From Brevipalpus yothersi (Eukaryota > Arthropoda > Arachnida > Trombidiformes > Tenuipalpidae): a stretch of 64,000 nt of DNA. The position numbers were made by a program, and so were the translations under genes. Shown one piece after another: positions 53,910-64,000 of the stretch. Where the stretch lies: contig QZCP01000076.1 of assembly GCA_003956705.1 (NCBI GenBank), positions 1 through 64,000 of the forward strand, read 5' to 3'. The notes below the pieces were generated by a model that had not been told where the DNA came from, made no database searches, and saw only the letters and a program-made list of their open reading frames with translations. Numbering within the stretch: the first letter of the stretch is position 1; each line of letters starts with the position of its first letter.

Positions 53910-55363
53910 ATGAATAAATTATATCTCGGAATGGAGCCTCTTTCTAGAGCTACATGAAAAATCTTCTCTATCTATCTCACACTTCCACCGGAATTGATCA
54001 ATATCTGAGATTCTCTCAGCAAGAAACTTCAACGAAATTTCAATCATTGAAAGAATTTCAGTTTTAGTTGTGAGAAACACAGAGAGGAACATGCTCATCA
54101 AATTTGAGGAAAAAGAACGGAAATTTCAAGTAGAAGCTTTCCTTATCTGAAATGATAAAAATTTATTTGTTCTATTTGCTCAAGATATTCCAATAAGAAA
54201 GTCAGAAAAGGCTTCATCTTGAGAAATATAAAATATGAACGATAAGTGTGTCAGCATGCATGTTATACTCAATAAAATATATATCTTGAACTTGGGAAGC
54301 ATAAAGGCTATGCATGCTATTGTGAGCATTCAGATAGAGAGATGAGTGTTGTTGGTGTGCATATTCTTTATTCGATTCATGGGCAGATGAATTGCTCCTC
54401 TCTTCACATATAAAATTGTGGATAAAAAAACAACCCAAACATTCTGTATATTGTTCATGCTCGTCAAGCATACAAGAGGTTTGTACTAGAATAAAAGTCT
54501 CTTGATCAAAGGCTTGGGCCTAGTTTTTTTTGGACCACTCTCAATGATACTCTGTGAATAGGCTGAGCATGAAATGCGCAGATTGTTATCGGATCAGAGA
54601 AAGTATTAACTTGAAAGAATTTTCGCTTCAATGATTACTAGAAAAGCTAAGCCCATCATCGAGGATATTCTATTCAATTATTTCACTTACTCATACAACT
54701 AATGAACTTCTCTTGCTTGTGATTTAACTTGGCTAGTATCATTTCAAATGGATGAGATTTCTTGTGATCCAGGAGAGAGAGAACTCTGGATAGTGTTCAA
54801 GAAGATTTATGATAATAATGAACATGAATAGAGTATCAAAATTAATGGTTCCCACAATCATAATGAGCAATCTGAGTTATTGAAAGAGATTGGCGATTCT
54901 AAAAGCATTCTAAGAAAATCATGAAATGAATTTCCATTCTCTGAATTTAGAGCACAACAGTAGCTTGCTGTTACTATTATGATGGTGAAAATGATGCTAT
55001 CATGGAGTAGCTATGACAAATAACTGTAAATTATTAATGAGAAAGGTTACCGAGGAAGCATGATGAGCAACAAAAGTTTTGGAATCTAACAAACAACAAT
55101 TCATGATAATTCTCCATAGTTCTGAAACCAGTCAATCTTGATAAGCCGATTTGACGTTTATGCTGGAAAGCAATACAAAAAAAGAATCTGAACCTATTCA
55201 GTGAAGCGAACATTTGTGCTAATCTTTTTGGAAGAAGTGCATCAAAATCATCCAAAGTGAAGTTATGTGAAATAACAGTGGAAGTTGGGTTTAGCAGAAA
55301 AGAAAAATAAAGAAATTCTTTCCCATTCAATACAGCATCATAAGTCCTCCCCCTGTTCAACAT
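53910..55363 (-). pseudogene. Decayed coding relic 4
   Basis: Minus-strand protein-like pieces appear in shifted frames: 55363-55045 (for example SHNFTLDDFDALLPKRLAQM), about 54945-54870, about 54860-54740 (FDTLFMFIIIINLLEHYPEF) and 54170-53919 (KESFYLKFPFFFLKFDEHV, then an offset TKTEILSMIEISLKFLAERI). Stops and frame changes break it up; no splice pattern rescues it. It ends 18 bp from the start of the plus-strand SEL1-like gene. The family is unknown. Confidence 0.35.
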
Positions 55364-55380
55364 TATATATACAGTTTATC

Positions 55381-56188
55381 ATGGGCCTTCGTCGACGTCG
55401 ACTTTCATCACAATCATCTGGTGAGCTTGCCGAATCTATCAATTCATTCAAAAATTCAACTCCCACCAAGCCCATCAAGGTAGCTTATGCAAAAAGAAAA
55501 AAGCCGGAAAGTTTTTTCATGAAGATTATTCAGGTAAAGTGGAATGAAAATTTTTGTGTTCATATATGAAAAAAACGCAGCAAGTACATGTATTTTTTTG
55601 ACAAAAAAGTTTTTCACTTCCATCTGTTTGGAAAGTACTTTTTCTTCTTCTTTGTGATTTAAATTCAAATTTTCAACAACACATACACACACATTGCAGG
55701 CATTGGCAATCATTTTGTGTGTCCTACTGATGTATTACACATATTACCATTTTGAACACTTCCATTCCAATGTGGTCCATTTTTATGCCACCAAATGGGA
55801 TGATCATCATGCTCAACACAATTTGGGTCTCAAGATACTCAAGAACAGACAAAATGAGTCTGCTGCTTTTCATTGGTTTCGAAAATCTGCTGAAAAAGGA
55901 CATCCTCATTCAGCTTACAATCTGGCTGCTGGACATCTCAGTGGATATCAAACAGATGTTCAAAAAGGTGAAGGAAATTCAATTTTATAAGGATCCAGCA
56001 TTTGCATCACACTGATGTACTATGTACATGAACATTCTTGTGATCACTGATTTTCCAATTTTATATTCTATCTTGTTGTAGGTGAAGTGAAACAGCTATT
56101 GGAATTCGCTGCTAAACATGGTGTGACAGAGGCATCTAAACTTTTGAGTGATCTGTGTGACAAAAAGCCAATATACTGTGAGCATTGA
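55381..56188 (+). CDS. Short SEL1-repeat single-pass membrane protein
   Basis: Three exons (55381-55533, 55700-55967, 56082-56188) join in frame to give 175 residues. The N-terminus is basic and polar (GLRRRRLSSQSS, then KRKK). One membrane helix follows at about residues 48-66 (MKIIQALAIILCVLLMYYTY). The luminal or exposed remainder has two SEL1/TPR-like repeats (AQHNLGLKILKNRQNESAAF, WFRKSAEKGHPHSAYNLAAG, then VKQLLEFAAKHGVTEASKLL). The topology looks type II. SEL1 repeats usually mediate protein contacts, often at the ER. I cannot name an orthologue. A TATA-like TATATATAC lies about 17 bp upstream of the ATG. An AATAAA follows near 56222. Confidence 0.82.
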
Positions 56189-58047
56189 GACTTCATCTTC
56201 AAGATGCTTGTACATCAAATGAAATAAAGATATGATGATTGAATGATATTCCAAGTCAAAAGATAGAAGCAGATAATGTCTAGGTGACATGAAGAAATGA
56301 AAAGCAGATAAGTCGATGCTCTAGTCTGAGACGATTTCTTGGAGGAAAGTTTTCCTTCTTTAGTTGATTCAAAATTCATATTCCAATTGCTACAGTCATT
56401 GCTGAGAAAAACTCTTCAAAATCAAATTCAAATCATGAGTGATGAGGTGTAAAAAGATCAAATTTCCATGAATCATCAATCAGATGATTGTAGATGAAGA
56501 AGATGTTTCTCCATCATCTCAAGAGAACTACAATAAATAAAGATTCATTTCTATACTAATCAAAAAGAGAGCTTGATAAACATACCGAAACGAATGCATA
56601 CAGTTCAAGTCACGCGAAGTTGTTCAATTAAGTTAAGTGCGAAAGTGAGAGAAGAATTTATCAAACATGTATATTTGTTTGTGTTCAGATAGAGAAGAGA
56701 GATCATGGACAGTAATTTGATCAACAAAACAGAAGACTTTCTCATGGATCCAAGGAGAAAGTCTTAGGATAGTTGAGATGTGATAGGATAGATATTTGAT
56801 ACTTAAAGCTTGAATCGAATATGATCCAGAATCAAGCTAATTTGAATCATCTGCGATTATTAAGATCTTGAATGATATGAGAATAAAATTACTACAAGAA
56901 ATTTATAGGAAACTATTCCCTGAAGTCAGATTCATGAAGAAAATTGAGAGAAATGGAAAAAATCAGTCAGAAATAATCAAAGAACAGAATTCAAGAGGAA
57001 TAAAACTTTCGTCAAGTATAGTTGAAAAGCAGTCATTACCTCTTCACTATTATAGTCGAAGATTGTCGTGTTGGTCATGATGTTGGGTCGTTTCGAGAAA
57101 CAATTTGAACAAGAAAAATATACACACTAGTGCATGACAGAAATATTTGAATATCCGATTCAACGTGGGACCATATAAATAATGATGCGATCAATATTCA
57201 CGGAATATTTCACTTCGAGATAGTGATTTATTCATGATTAAGGCTTATCGAAGCAAATGAGAATTTTTCTACACATACACACACACTATGTGATGGAGCA
57301 CGCAAGAGGAAGAAGAACACATTCATCTGGGAAGAAGAATAAGGAATAACATCAAAGTATGTGATGAGGAAGAAAACGTACGACTGAATAGATCAAAGGA
57401 AGAGAGAAAAAGATCTATCTGAAGATCTTCTGGGGAGAGAATAGAGGGAGATTGAAACGTTAGTAAAATGTGTATGTGAAAGTGAGATCAAGAGCATCAA
57501 TGGAGATGAAGATCAGCGAACAGAGATGACTCCGGGCACTATGGATGGAGAGAATATTGGATTCTTTCAACTAGAGCAGGATAAAACGGATGCTGACTAT
57601 CTAAGGCTTACTTGCTGGGTTGTTGAGAATTGAGAACAGAAGGACTTGCGTGGTCTAGCATAGCCCAAGTATCGATCTTTCCCTGTACTTTCATAAAGTT
57701 ACTTTACCTCACAACTTTGTACACGAAAATTGTGAAGAGTTTTTGTTCAATGGTATTCAATTTGATGACCTAACAGAGAGAAGTTAATCGGAAATGGGTG
57801 CAGGAAGCATTTATAATCAGAAAAGATCAGTTAATACTGGGAAACCCTATTATTATTGAAACAAAAGGATTCAAAAATGAACATTTTGGGAGAAACTTTC
57901 AGTACATCAAAGCTATGAGCATCAAAATGGATTCAACAACAAAATAAATTACATAGATATTGGAATCACGTTCTCTTAGTGGACATGGTTGTGCAATGTG
58001 GAAACTTGATAAGTAGTAATTTAGAAAAAGATGTCATCCTTACTTTA
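56189..58047. other. Intergenic region with duplicated element copy B
   Basis: The 3' UTR of the SEL1-like gene lies at the left. The element at about 57260-57680 matches 43.85-44.15 kb. The rest is AT-rich without supported genes. A plus-strand frame at 56868-57080 is short and unassigned. Confidence 0.5.
57260..57680. repeat. Duplicated element, copy B
   Basis: It shares ordered blocks with 43.85-44.15 kb (GAAACGTTAG, GAACAGAGATGACTCC, GACTTGCGTG), with roughly 100 bp of extra sequence between the last two blocks. Confidence 0.55.
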
Positions 58048-58526
58048 TCACAAATAATTGACAATTTCTCTTATATTTTGGGCTGTGAATTTTCTGAGCG
58101 AGAAACTGAAAAGAATTTTCCTCACGCTTGCGATCGCATCAATTGAGGTAGATTCGCGAGGATATTTTTCTGGAAATAAAAAAAATCAAGAATTGTCAAA
58201 AAACCAAATCGCTGACATGATCTTTTACCCAACTTACCAACAATCCTTTGAGCAAAAAATCGCGCTGCTGATGTGTTCAAATCATCATCTCTATCGGTAC
58301 CAAGAATTTGCTTAACATCATAATGATTTTGCTGGGCTCCATATCGGACCACATCCACTTGAACCCAATCAGGACCAAGATTATCCATATCAGAGATCAC
58401 ATACAAGTCCAAACGAGGCACAACAATTGCCATAAGCTTTTTGCCATCCGACAAGTGGCAAGATGCATTAATTGAATCCTCACTCACTAATTGATCATGA
58501 CCGGGAAGGACACTGTTTGATTCCAT
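58048..58526 (-). CDS. Unrecognised 136-aa protein, two exons
   Basis: Exon 1 (58526-58238) runs from an ATG for 96 codons plus one base to a GTAAGT donor. Exon 2 (58169-58048) follows a TTTATTTCCAG acceptor and reads in frame to a stop; the intron is 68 bp. There is no signal peptide or membrane segment. Visible sequence includes KKLMAIVVPRLDLYVISDMD, GPDWVQVDVVRYGAQQNHYD, FFAQRIVEKYPRESTSIDAI and a basic helix LFSFSLRKFTAQNIREIV. The composition is that of a folded cytosolic protein. The intact frames and clean splice pair argue that it is functional, unlike the relics around it. I cannot name the family. Confidence 0.6.
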
Positions 58527-58895
58527 GATTCAATTGTCTTATTTGGTGAGAAATTAATCAATGATGGAGAAAATCCTACCAAATACTACTGATGACCAGT
58601 AAAATTTACGTTCATCATCATCAAGTAAACACTAAAGATTATAAAAGTTTCATATTGAAAGCTTATTTTTGCTGCATGCTTGAACTTTGGGCAAATCGTG
58701 TGAAGAGGCGGCATTTCTGAACGATTTCGAATCTGAATTATTTTTCGTCAAAACTTTTCATGAAATGCTGGTCAATGAAAGTGTGGATATTCAGAAAAAT
58801 ATTTGAAAACGAGAGCTAAGATGATTATTGGTCTTTATTCATGTAACAAAATTGCGATAGATTGCTTTCCCATTAGCGATTGGTATCATGTACGA

Positions 58896-59470
58896 TCAAA
58901 TAGATTGTTGCTGTGCTTTGCTTTTCCATCTCACATTGTCAGGCGCATTCAAATTGCGAGCCATAAATGCCACATCTTTCTCTTTCGATTGGAAACATTT
59001 TTTAGTGACGAACGCAGGAAAAAAAGAATGTCTGTGAAATATTCGGATTGGAGATATAATTTGAGAGATGAACCAAAGCGTATTTATACTATGTGGAGCT
59101 ACTCTTTGTATTGGACGATCAAGTAAAATTGAAATAACAAGCGAAAACAACTCATAAAAACGAAGCACATCGAAAAGTAGACAAGTTGGGAAAATTTTCA
59201 CCAAGTTTCATCGACTTGGAAGATTAATTCTCAGAAAGGTCGAAAAAATAATTACTCAAAGATGCTCTATTTTGAGAGATGATTACCTCGCATTTAATTT
59301 CGTTGATAATGATAATTTATTATTCTTCTGACCGCTCATATTGGCCACTTTTTTACTCAAAAAACATGTCCATTGTGGAGCTGGAACGAATCAATTCTCG
59401 ATTGTTTTCAGATATCCGTCTCAACATCGAATCAAAAAACCATACTTTTGCTCTCGAAAGGATTTTCGCA
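58896..59470 (-). pseudogene. Decayed coding relic 5
   Basis: The minus strand has protein-like pieces at about 59485-59340 (for example LIDYDAKILSRAKVWFFDSM and RRISENNRELIRSSSTMDMF) and 59031-58896 (KEKDVAFMARNLNAPDNVRW). They are separated by stops, and no splice pair joins them. The last piece follows an acceptor-like ATTTCACAG and ends in a stop, so it could be a true terminal exon. Its position just upstream of paralogue B mirrors relic 3 upstream of paralogue A. Confidence 0.33.
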
Positions 59471-59485
59471 TCATAGTCAATGAGT

Positions 59486-59800
59486 GAGTTAGGAGCAGAG
59501 AGAAGAAAATTAGAAATATATAGAATTTACTCGAAAAAGAGAAGTTTTGGGTGAAAAGTTTGCTCGTTTTTACTGACGATTTTCGAAAATTAAATGGCTA
59601 ACTACATGTATGAGGCGAAGCAACAATAAATCGGTTCTTTACAATGCTACCAGAATATTCTTCCAACTTCGCACATATTGGGCTGATTGCAGCTGCTTGT
59701 CAAAGAACTTGATGTCTTGGTAATGCCTTAAAAGAGACTATAAGAAGTCGAACGGGACGATGTTGGTAATTATTCTGAATTTTTACGTATTTGAGTAAAA
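59486..59800 (+). promoter_or_regulatory. Upstream region of secreted helical protein B
   Basis: A TATA-like CTATAAGA at about 59739 lies 60 bp before the ATG. The sequence is not visibly related to the upstream region of paralogue A. Confidence 0.35.
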
Positions 59801-60550
59801 ATGAACCGTCTATATTTGTTACTTTTCTTTTTCGTTTTGAGTTTCTCTTGTACGACTGGAGGTTCTGATGACAATAATAATGTCGAAAATGATCTTGACC
59901 GAATGGCCTCTGAGCTTGAACAGCTAGCCGAAAAAAATCCATCTGATGAGGAAGGAAGTCGTCGAAAAGTGATCAAGAAACTTGGAAGTATCAAAAAGCT
60001 CATCGGAAAAGTTGAATTGAATCATGGGGCAACAAAAAAATTGGGTAAAGTAATTAAGGAAGTCTTTGGAGATGAGGAAGTCATGGAAAGTATTAAAAGA
60101 CCTCAGAACGAAGAGAATATAAAGCAAACAATCGATTTAATCAAGAAAAAGCTTGATGATCAACCCGAATTGAAAGAAGAGGTGAAGTCCGTGTTTAAAC
60201 AGAAATCGGAAGGAAATAAATTTCTCGATAAACTTGGAAAATTTGGTAAATTCATTGCTCGAGCTGGAAAATGGATCTTCAAGATTATCAAGAAGTTATT
60301 CAAAATTTCAGTGTTCATGACCAAATTCCTCATCAATTTGGTGATCAGATTGGTTGGTGAAGTGATCGGTATTGCATTGTTCTTACCTGCTCTGGTTTTG
60401 TTCCTTTATACAGCGGGAAGTATGATAGGTGGTAAAGCTCTGTATTACACTGGTGAATTGATTGGCCATTCTTTGGACGTTGACGAAGGTCCATTCAGCG
60501 AAGAAGGCTATCTTCACTTCCTCCAATTTGATCTGGGTACTGATTCATAA
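59801..60550 (+). CDS. Secreted cationic amphipathic-helix protein, paralogue B
   Basis: This intronless 249-codon gene is closely related to the one at 47263-48030. The signal peptide is MNRLYLLLFFFVLSFSCTTG, and mature residues are again free of cysteine. The charged N-terminal half is nearly the same, with scattered Lys/Glu exchanges. The 53-residue core beginning FKQKSEGNKF and ending LVIRL is identical to A at protein level, with eight synonymous DNA differences. The following hydrophobic segment differs more (FLPALVLFLYTAG in place of FIPVLLWFFFSPF). The GKALYYTGELIGHSLDV tail is kept, while the extreme C-terminus differs. Membrane activity or insertion is inferred from composition; no known family was recognised. 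AATAAA lies at 60680-60685. Confidence 0.85.
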   Translation: MNRLYLLLFFFVLSFSCTTGGSDDNNNVENDLDRMASELEQLAEKNPSDEEGSRRKVIKKLGSIKKLIGKVELNHGATKKLGKVIKEVFGDEEVMESIKRPQNEENIKQTIDLIKKKLDDQPELKEEVKSVFKQKSEGNKFLDKLGKFGKFIARAGKWIFKIIKKLFKISVFMTKFLINLVIRLVGEVIGIALFLPALVLFLYTAGSMIGGKALYYTGELIGHSLDVDEGPFSEEGYLHFLQFDLGTDS

Positions 60551-61243
60551 GCCTGGTGAACAATATCTATGGTTCTGAGTTTCATCTCACTAGAATTGTT
60601 AGAACCATAATTGTAACTACTAATGACAAGTGAAAAGAATCATCTATTGATGATTGCATGCTTGATCGATCTCTATCAGAATAAATTTCAAAACCAAGAA
60701 GTAATTCTGAAATGTTCCTAGCATTCTAGACAGTTGGTGAAATAGTGTTGAATCTTTTTAGAAGTTTTTACGATCCGTAGTCAAAAAGATGGTATTGGTA
60801 ATAAAAATTCTTATCAAACCATCTTCGGAAGTGTTTATACGAAGTTTCAAGGCGTTTTTGCAATGATCTAGCATGAACTCCTCTGTAACCCAACACAGAG
60901 CAACCAATTGGTTACGTATGCATGAAAAATCTACAAGTGAAAAATTCAATGCTCATTACGGAAGCCTCCTGATAAATGGATTGAAATGCCCAAATTTTGA
61001 GAGATAATTGCTAATATCACAGCCAGTGTATTGAAGAAAGTAAATTATGCATTAAATCAAGGGTTGTGTGATCATTCCTTACACTCTAGTCACTTAGGCC
61101 AAGTGTAAACGGTTCCACAATGTTCCAAATCAGAGCCGATTGTTTAAAAATGCACTCCATTTTAATTGGATGCTTTTAGAATAATATAAATAATTTGAGA
61201 ATTATAAAAAATAAGAACCAAAATGTTTAAATCGATCATCTGG
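60551..61243. other. Tail-to-tail intergenic region, paralogue B and UBA5
   Basis: It contains the paralogue B poly(A) signal (60680-60685) and the presumed UBA5 3' end. No other gene is seen. Confidence 0.6.
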
Positions 61244-62747
61244 TCAAAGAGATTTCATTTGCTTCATCAACTCTTCAAGAGACTGATTTGTATCTCCAAC
61301 CGTTGAAGAGGCTGTTGTTGCTTCTGTGGTTGCCTTTTCATCTCTTGTGTACTCAAGTTTTAAGCCAGGAGCAACTTCTTTCTCCTCAGATTCAGCAGCT
61401 GATTCGTCAATCAAACATATGCCCCAATCATTTTCCTCATGAACAATCTCCTCTTCTTTTACCTTATTTTCCAGGCAATCTTTAGGTTTGGCCGCCTCTT
61501 TGGCAATGTATTCTTTCTGTCTTTTTATACAGTTGGCATCATCGCATGTTGGATTCGGTTTCATCGACATTGTTGGAAAAAAATCCAACATAGCATTGTA
61601 GCCCAGATAATCACTAACTTTTCCGAATTTGAGTAAATATTTCAGAACATTTTGAACTAAAAATCCTGCGACAATACCCATTGTGGTTGGAAGAGATGCT
61701 GCACAAACTCCTTCTTTTTTTAATGTTTTCTCATCGATTCCAGAGGCCACAACTAATGGAGGTGCACACTGATGGAGGATAGAAAAAGTTGATCAGACAT
61801 CATCAGCAAAAAGATAATCCTAATGAAATTCATGAGAAACTTACTCCGAAACATGCACTTTGGCCTGGTATAATCAATTGGATATGGCCTGAGACAGCAT
61901 TTTCACTGACACCTGACTCAAACCAAATCTGATTGATCTCATTACAAGCGGTGTTTATGGCCATTCTCGCTTCGAAGTTGTCCACACAACTTAGCACGAG
62001 GTCCACCTGCTTCTCTTGGAGGCCACCTCGCTGAATTCTATCGATGAATTGAGAAAATGAATCCACCTTGGTGATGTCCATATTATGAGTTTCAAATACT
62101 ACATCGGGATTGATGAAAGATAATGTTTTGCTGGCTGCTTCAACTTTTGTCATTCCTGCTTGATGAGGCTGGAAAAATAGCCTATTCATGTTTGCTAATT
62201 CTACTTTATCATAATCGAAAAGAAGTAGTTTCCCAATTCCACACCGAGTTAACATTTCAGCCGCAACAGAACCGACACCACCGATTCCAACGATAAGAAC
62301 AGTGAAGTCGCGAATTCTCTATGGAAAGAAATAACGGCAATCATTTTGATGAACTAATTTTTCAAAGGGATGACGGAAAACTTTGCTCATTCATTCAGCC
62401 TCACAATTGATGGAGAAATTCTTCCGAAGTATCATCACCATCAGCTGTTAGGCAAACTCTGACATGCATTTTTGGTTCCAGGATGATCAATTTCGATAAG
62501 TGATCAAATTCAATCATACCTCATAGTTTTCAACGATTCCCATTCGTTTCAAGGCCATCAATCGGCTAAATATCGCAAAAAATATGACCAACAGAAGACG
62601 AATTTGAAGTGAAGACAAGTGAGAAGTACGAGTTAGACATGGTTACATTCTCTTTTCTGAATTGATTCTCATCACTTACCTGTAAGGATTCATATCGTTC
62701 ACCTCAGCAGACATAACATCGATCTTGCCCCTAGCTGGTTGAGCCAT
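61244..62747 (-). CDS. UBA5: Ubiquitin-like modifier-activating enzyme 5 (UFM1 E1)
   Basis: UBA5 activates UFM1 with ATP and passes it to UFC1, starting UFMylation at the ER. Four exons join in frame: 62747-62680, 62565-62520, 62318-61845 and 61768-61244 (370 residues; human is about 404, the difference being mostly a shorter N-terminus). The linker MNPYSRLMALKRMGIVENYE and the nucleotide-binding VGIGGVGS are present, as is FDYDKVELANMNRLFFQPHQ. The catalytic cysteine is C218, in KKEGVCAASLPTTMG. Zinc ligands C194, C197 (CFGC), C271 and C276 (CDDANC) are all kept. The UFM1/GABARAP-interacting motif is visible as NDWGICLIDE (309-318). The C-terminal UFC1-binding end is SLEELMKQMKSL. No damage is seen. 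Confidence 0.97.
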
Positions 62748-63237
62748 TTTGACCAATAAATATGTTGAATCAATTTGTGAATGTAAATAACACCGAAAAC
62801 ACTACACTCCTGCTGACCGTACACGTGGCTGTTTACGTTTAAATCGATGATGACATCTTTCACCATGAAAACGAGTAAACAGAGTCTGCGTTGATCGAGA
62901 ATTCATGCAAAAACTGAAATTGAAAAACTGAACTCTCTCCAGTCCATCATACTAATCTTGACCCGAACTCGATTCAAATTGTACATTAGAAGAAAGCTTC
63001 TGGTATCATTGATGAAAGTCTACAAAAATCAAGTTTGTTTCAGAGTTCTTCAATGATCAACCAGTTCGAGGTTGACACATCTTACATATCATAAGATGGG
63101 ACATATCTTTCCAGCTAACGGTCAGTCTTGACTGTGAACTTGAGCTTTTCTTTTTTGTAGTCTAGTTAGAAAAGTTTGCTGAGAATCTAAGGCTACAACG
63201 ATTTTTTTAAACAGCAGCAATTAAAAATACATTCAGA
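62748..63237. promoter_or_regulatory. Divergent UBA5 upstream region
   Basis: The gap of about 490 bp separates the UBA5 ATG from a plus-strand ATG at 63238. Both promoters would lie here. No clear TATA box or other motif is evident. Confidence 0.4.
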
Positions 63238-63819
63238 ATGGCAGACAATCCTGGTGATCAAGCTTCAATGGTCGACCAAATAACTAGTTTGGACAATTCC
63301 CAGCGATTTAATTATCGAAATCCTCCAAATGAAGCAGATCTCAATGAAAGTGGATAATTAAATTATTGGGATTGAAGTTTGCATGCAAAATTTATAATCA
63401 AATGATAGAAAGAGAATTTCATGAAGGCAATCAAGGTTAGTTTTGAATGTTAAGATTGTTCAACAGATTAGTATGGGGAGAAAGAATCTAACTATGACTT
63501 TCATCGATAAGTGTACCCTCTTCGGATGAGCTCATGATCATATTTTATTTTTAGCAATCAAATTTTTGTTCTCAATTCCATCATTGCGCAATCAATTTCT
63601 CAATTGATGAAACTTGAGATATGCATGATGGAAACTCATACTATATGCACAATCTTTCATTATAAGGGTTTGAGATGAGTGGATGAAAAGCCCGATCCAG
63701 CAATGCATCGTATGAAAGAGCCATTCTTTCTCTTTTCCTGGAAAATTCGATTCCTCTATCAACAACTCATAAATTCAAGTGATGAACGAAGTATTGAAAC
63801 AGCCTTGAATCTTTTGACG
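63238..63819 (+). CDS. First exons of an unidentified gene running off the right edge
   Basis: An ATG at 63238 (context CAGAATGG) opens MADNPGDQASMVDQITSLDN and runs to a stop at 63355. From about 63349 a second frame reads WIIKLLGLKFACKIYNQMIE, REFHEGNQ and then G|GTTAGT (donor at 63436). The two pieces are offset by one base, so there is a frameshift, a missed splice or an assembly error. A next exon (63680-63819) starts after ATGAG in the right phase and reads VDEKPDPAMHRMKEPF, then WKIRFLYQQLINSSDER, to a GTAAAG donor. The family is not recognised. The sequence continues outside the window. Confidence 0.45.
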
Positions 63820-64000
63820 GTAAAGTCAAACAGTGTGATGTATTTTAGTTTCATAATCTAGGGCTTTATCATTACGCAACTACATGTATGAGAACCCTAG
63901 TATATTGGCAGTTTGACACACATATTCTATCCCTATGCCAATGAATCATGTGGTAGAAATTTTGGACTTTTGAAATAGTCATTATTCCAGAGGCACATTT
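63820..64000 (+). other. Presumed intron at the right edge
   Basis: AT-rich sequence after the GTAAAG donor at 63820; no exon is seen before the window ends. Confidence 0.4.

Noticed and set aside
52075..55363. Search for the TMEM151 first exon on the minus strand
   Set aside because: No ATG-bearing phase-0 exon with family resemblance was found, so the gene is left 5'-incomplete.

Overview
The window is AT-rich animal nuclear DNA. Genes are split by GT-AG introns, many only 76-290 bp long, and AATAAA poly(A) signals follow several stop codons. Onecut, PCNA, CDP-diacylglycerol synthase, TMEM151 and UBA5 homologues are all present. The compact introns, the AT bias and the many long (CT/GA)n arrays suggest an arthropod, perhaps an acariform mite. 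That is inference; nothing seen fixes the species. Gene models were built by eye from splice sites, reading phase and remembered family sequences.

Left third (1-27.99 kb). Onecut lies on the minus strand, with its CUT domain ending at 8705. Its homeodomain exon is not seen, so 1-8704 is read as intron. Head-to-head with it is PCNA (+), which has a possible in-frame N-terminal extension exon. A complete seven-exon CDP-diacylglycerol synthase gene (-) is tail-to-tail with PCNA. Next comes a large secreted, proline-rich protein (-): its main exon is 17903-20362 and its probable signal-peptide exon is 27788-27991, 7.4 kb upstream.

Middle (28-43.3 kb). This part is gene-poor. It holds a membrane-protein terminal exon (32815-33076), a 600-aa serine-rich protein ending in an RVxF-like PP1-docking motif (38821-40623) and a possible two-exon 56-aa secreted peptide (42538-43251). 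It also holds microsatellites and a decayed minus-strand coding relic.

Right third (43-64 kb). An imperfect collinear duplication is visible: about 42.5-48.1 kb is echoed at about 52.2-60.6 kb. Each copy ends in a plus-strand gene (47263-48030 and 59801-60550). The two encode closely related secreted proteins of a family I do not recognise, with a cationic amphipathic helix running into hydrophobic segments. A 53-residue core is identical in both although the DNA differs at eight synonymous positions. Frameshifted minus-strand relics lie upstream of both copies; one looks ubiquitin-specific-protease-like. Between and around the copies are a TMEM151 homologue (-), a short SEL1-repeat membrane protein (+) and an unrecognised 136-aa gene (-). 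UBA5 (-) closes the window, with the first exons of an unidentified plus-strand gene running off the right edge.

The best candidate for something undescribed is the paired secreted helical protein family and the duplicated, pseudogene-rich locus around it.
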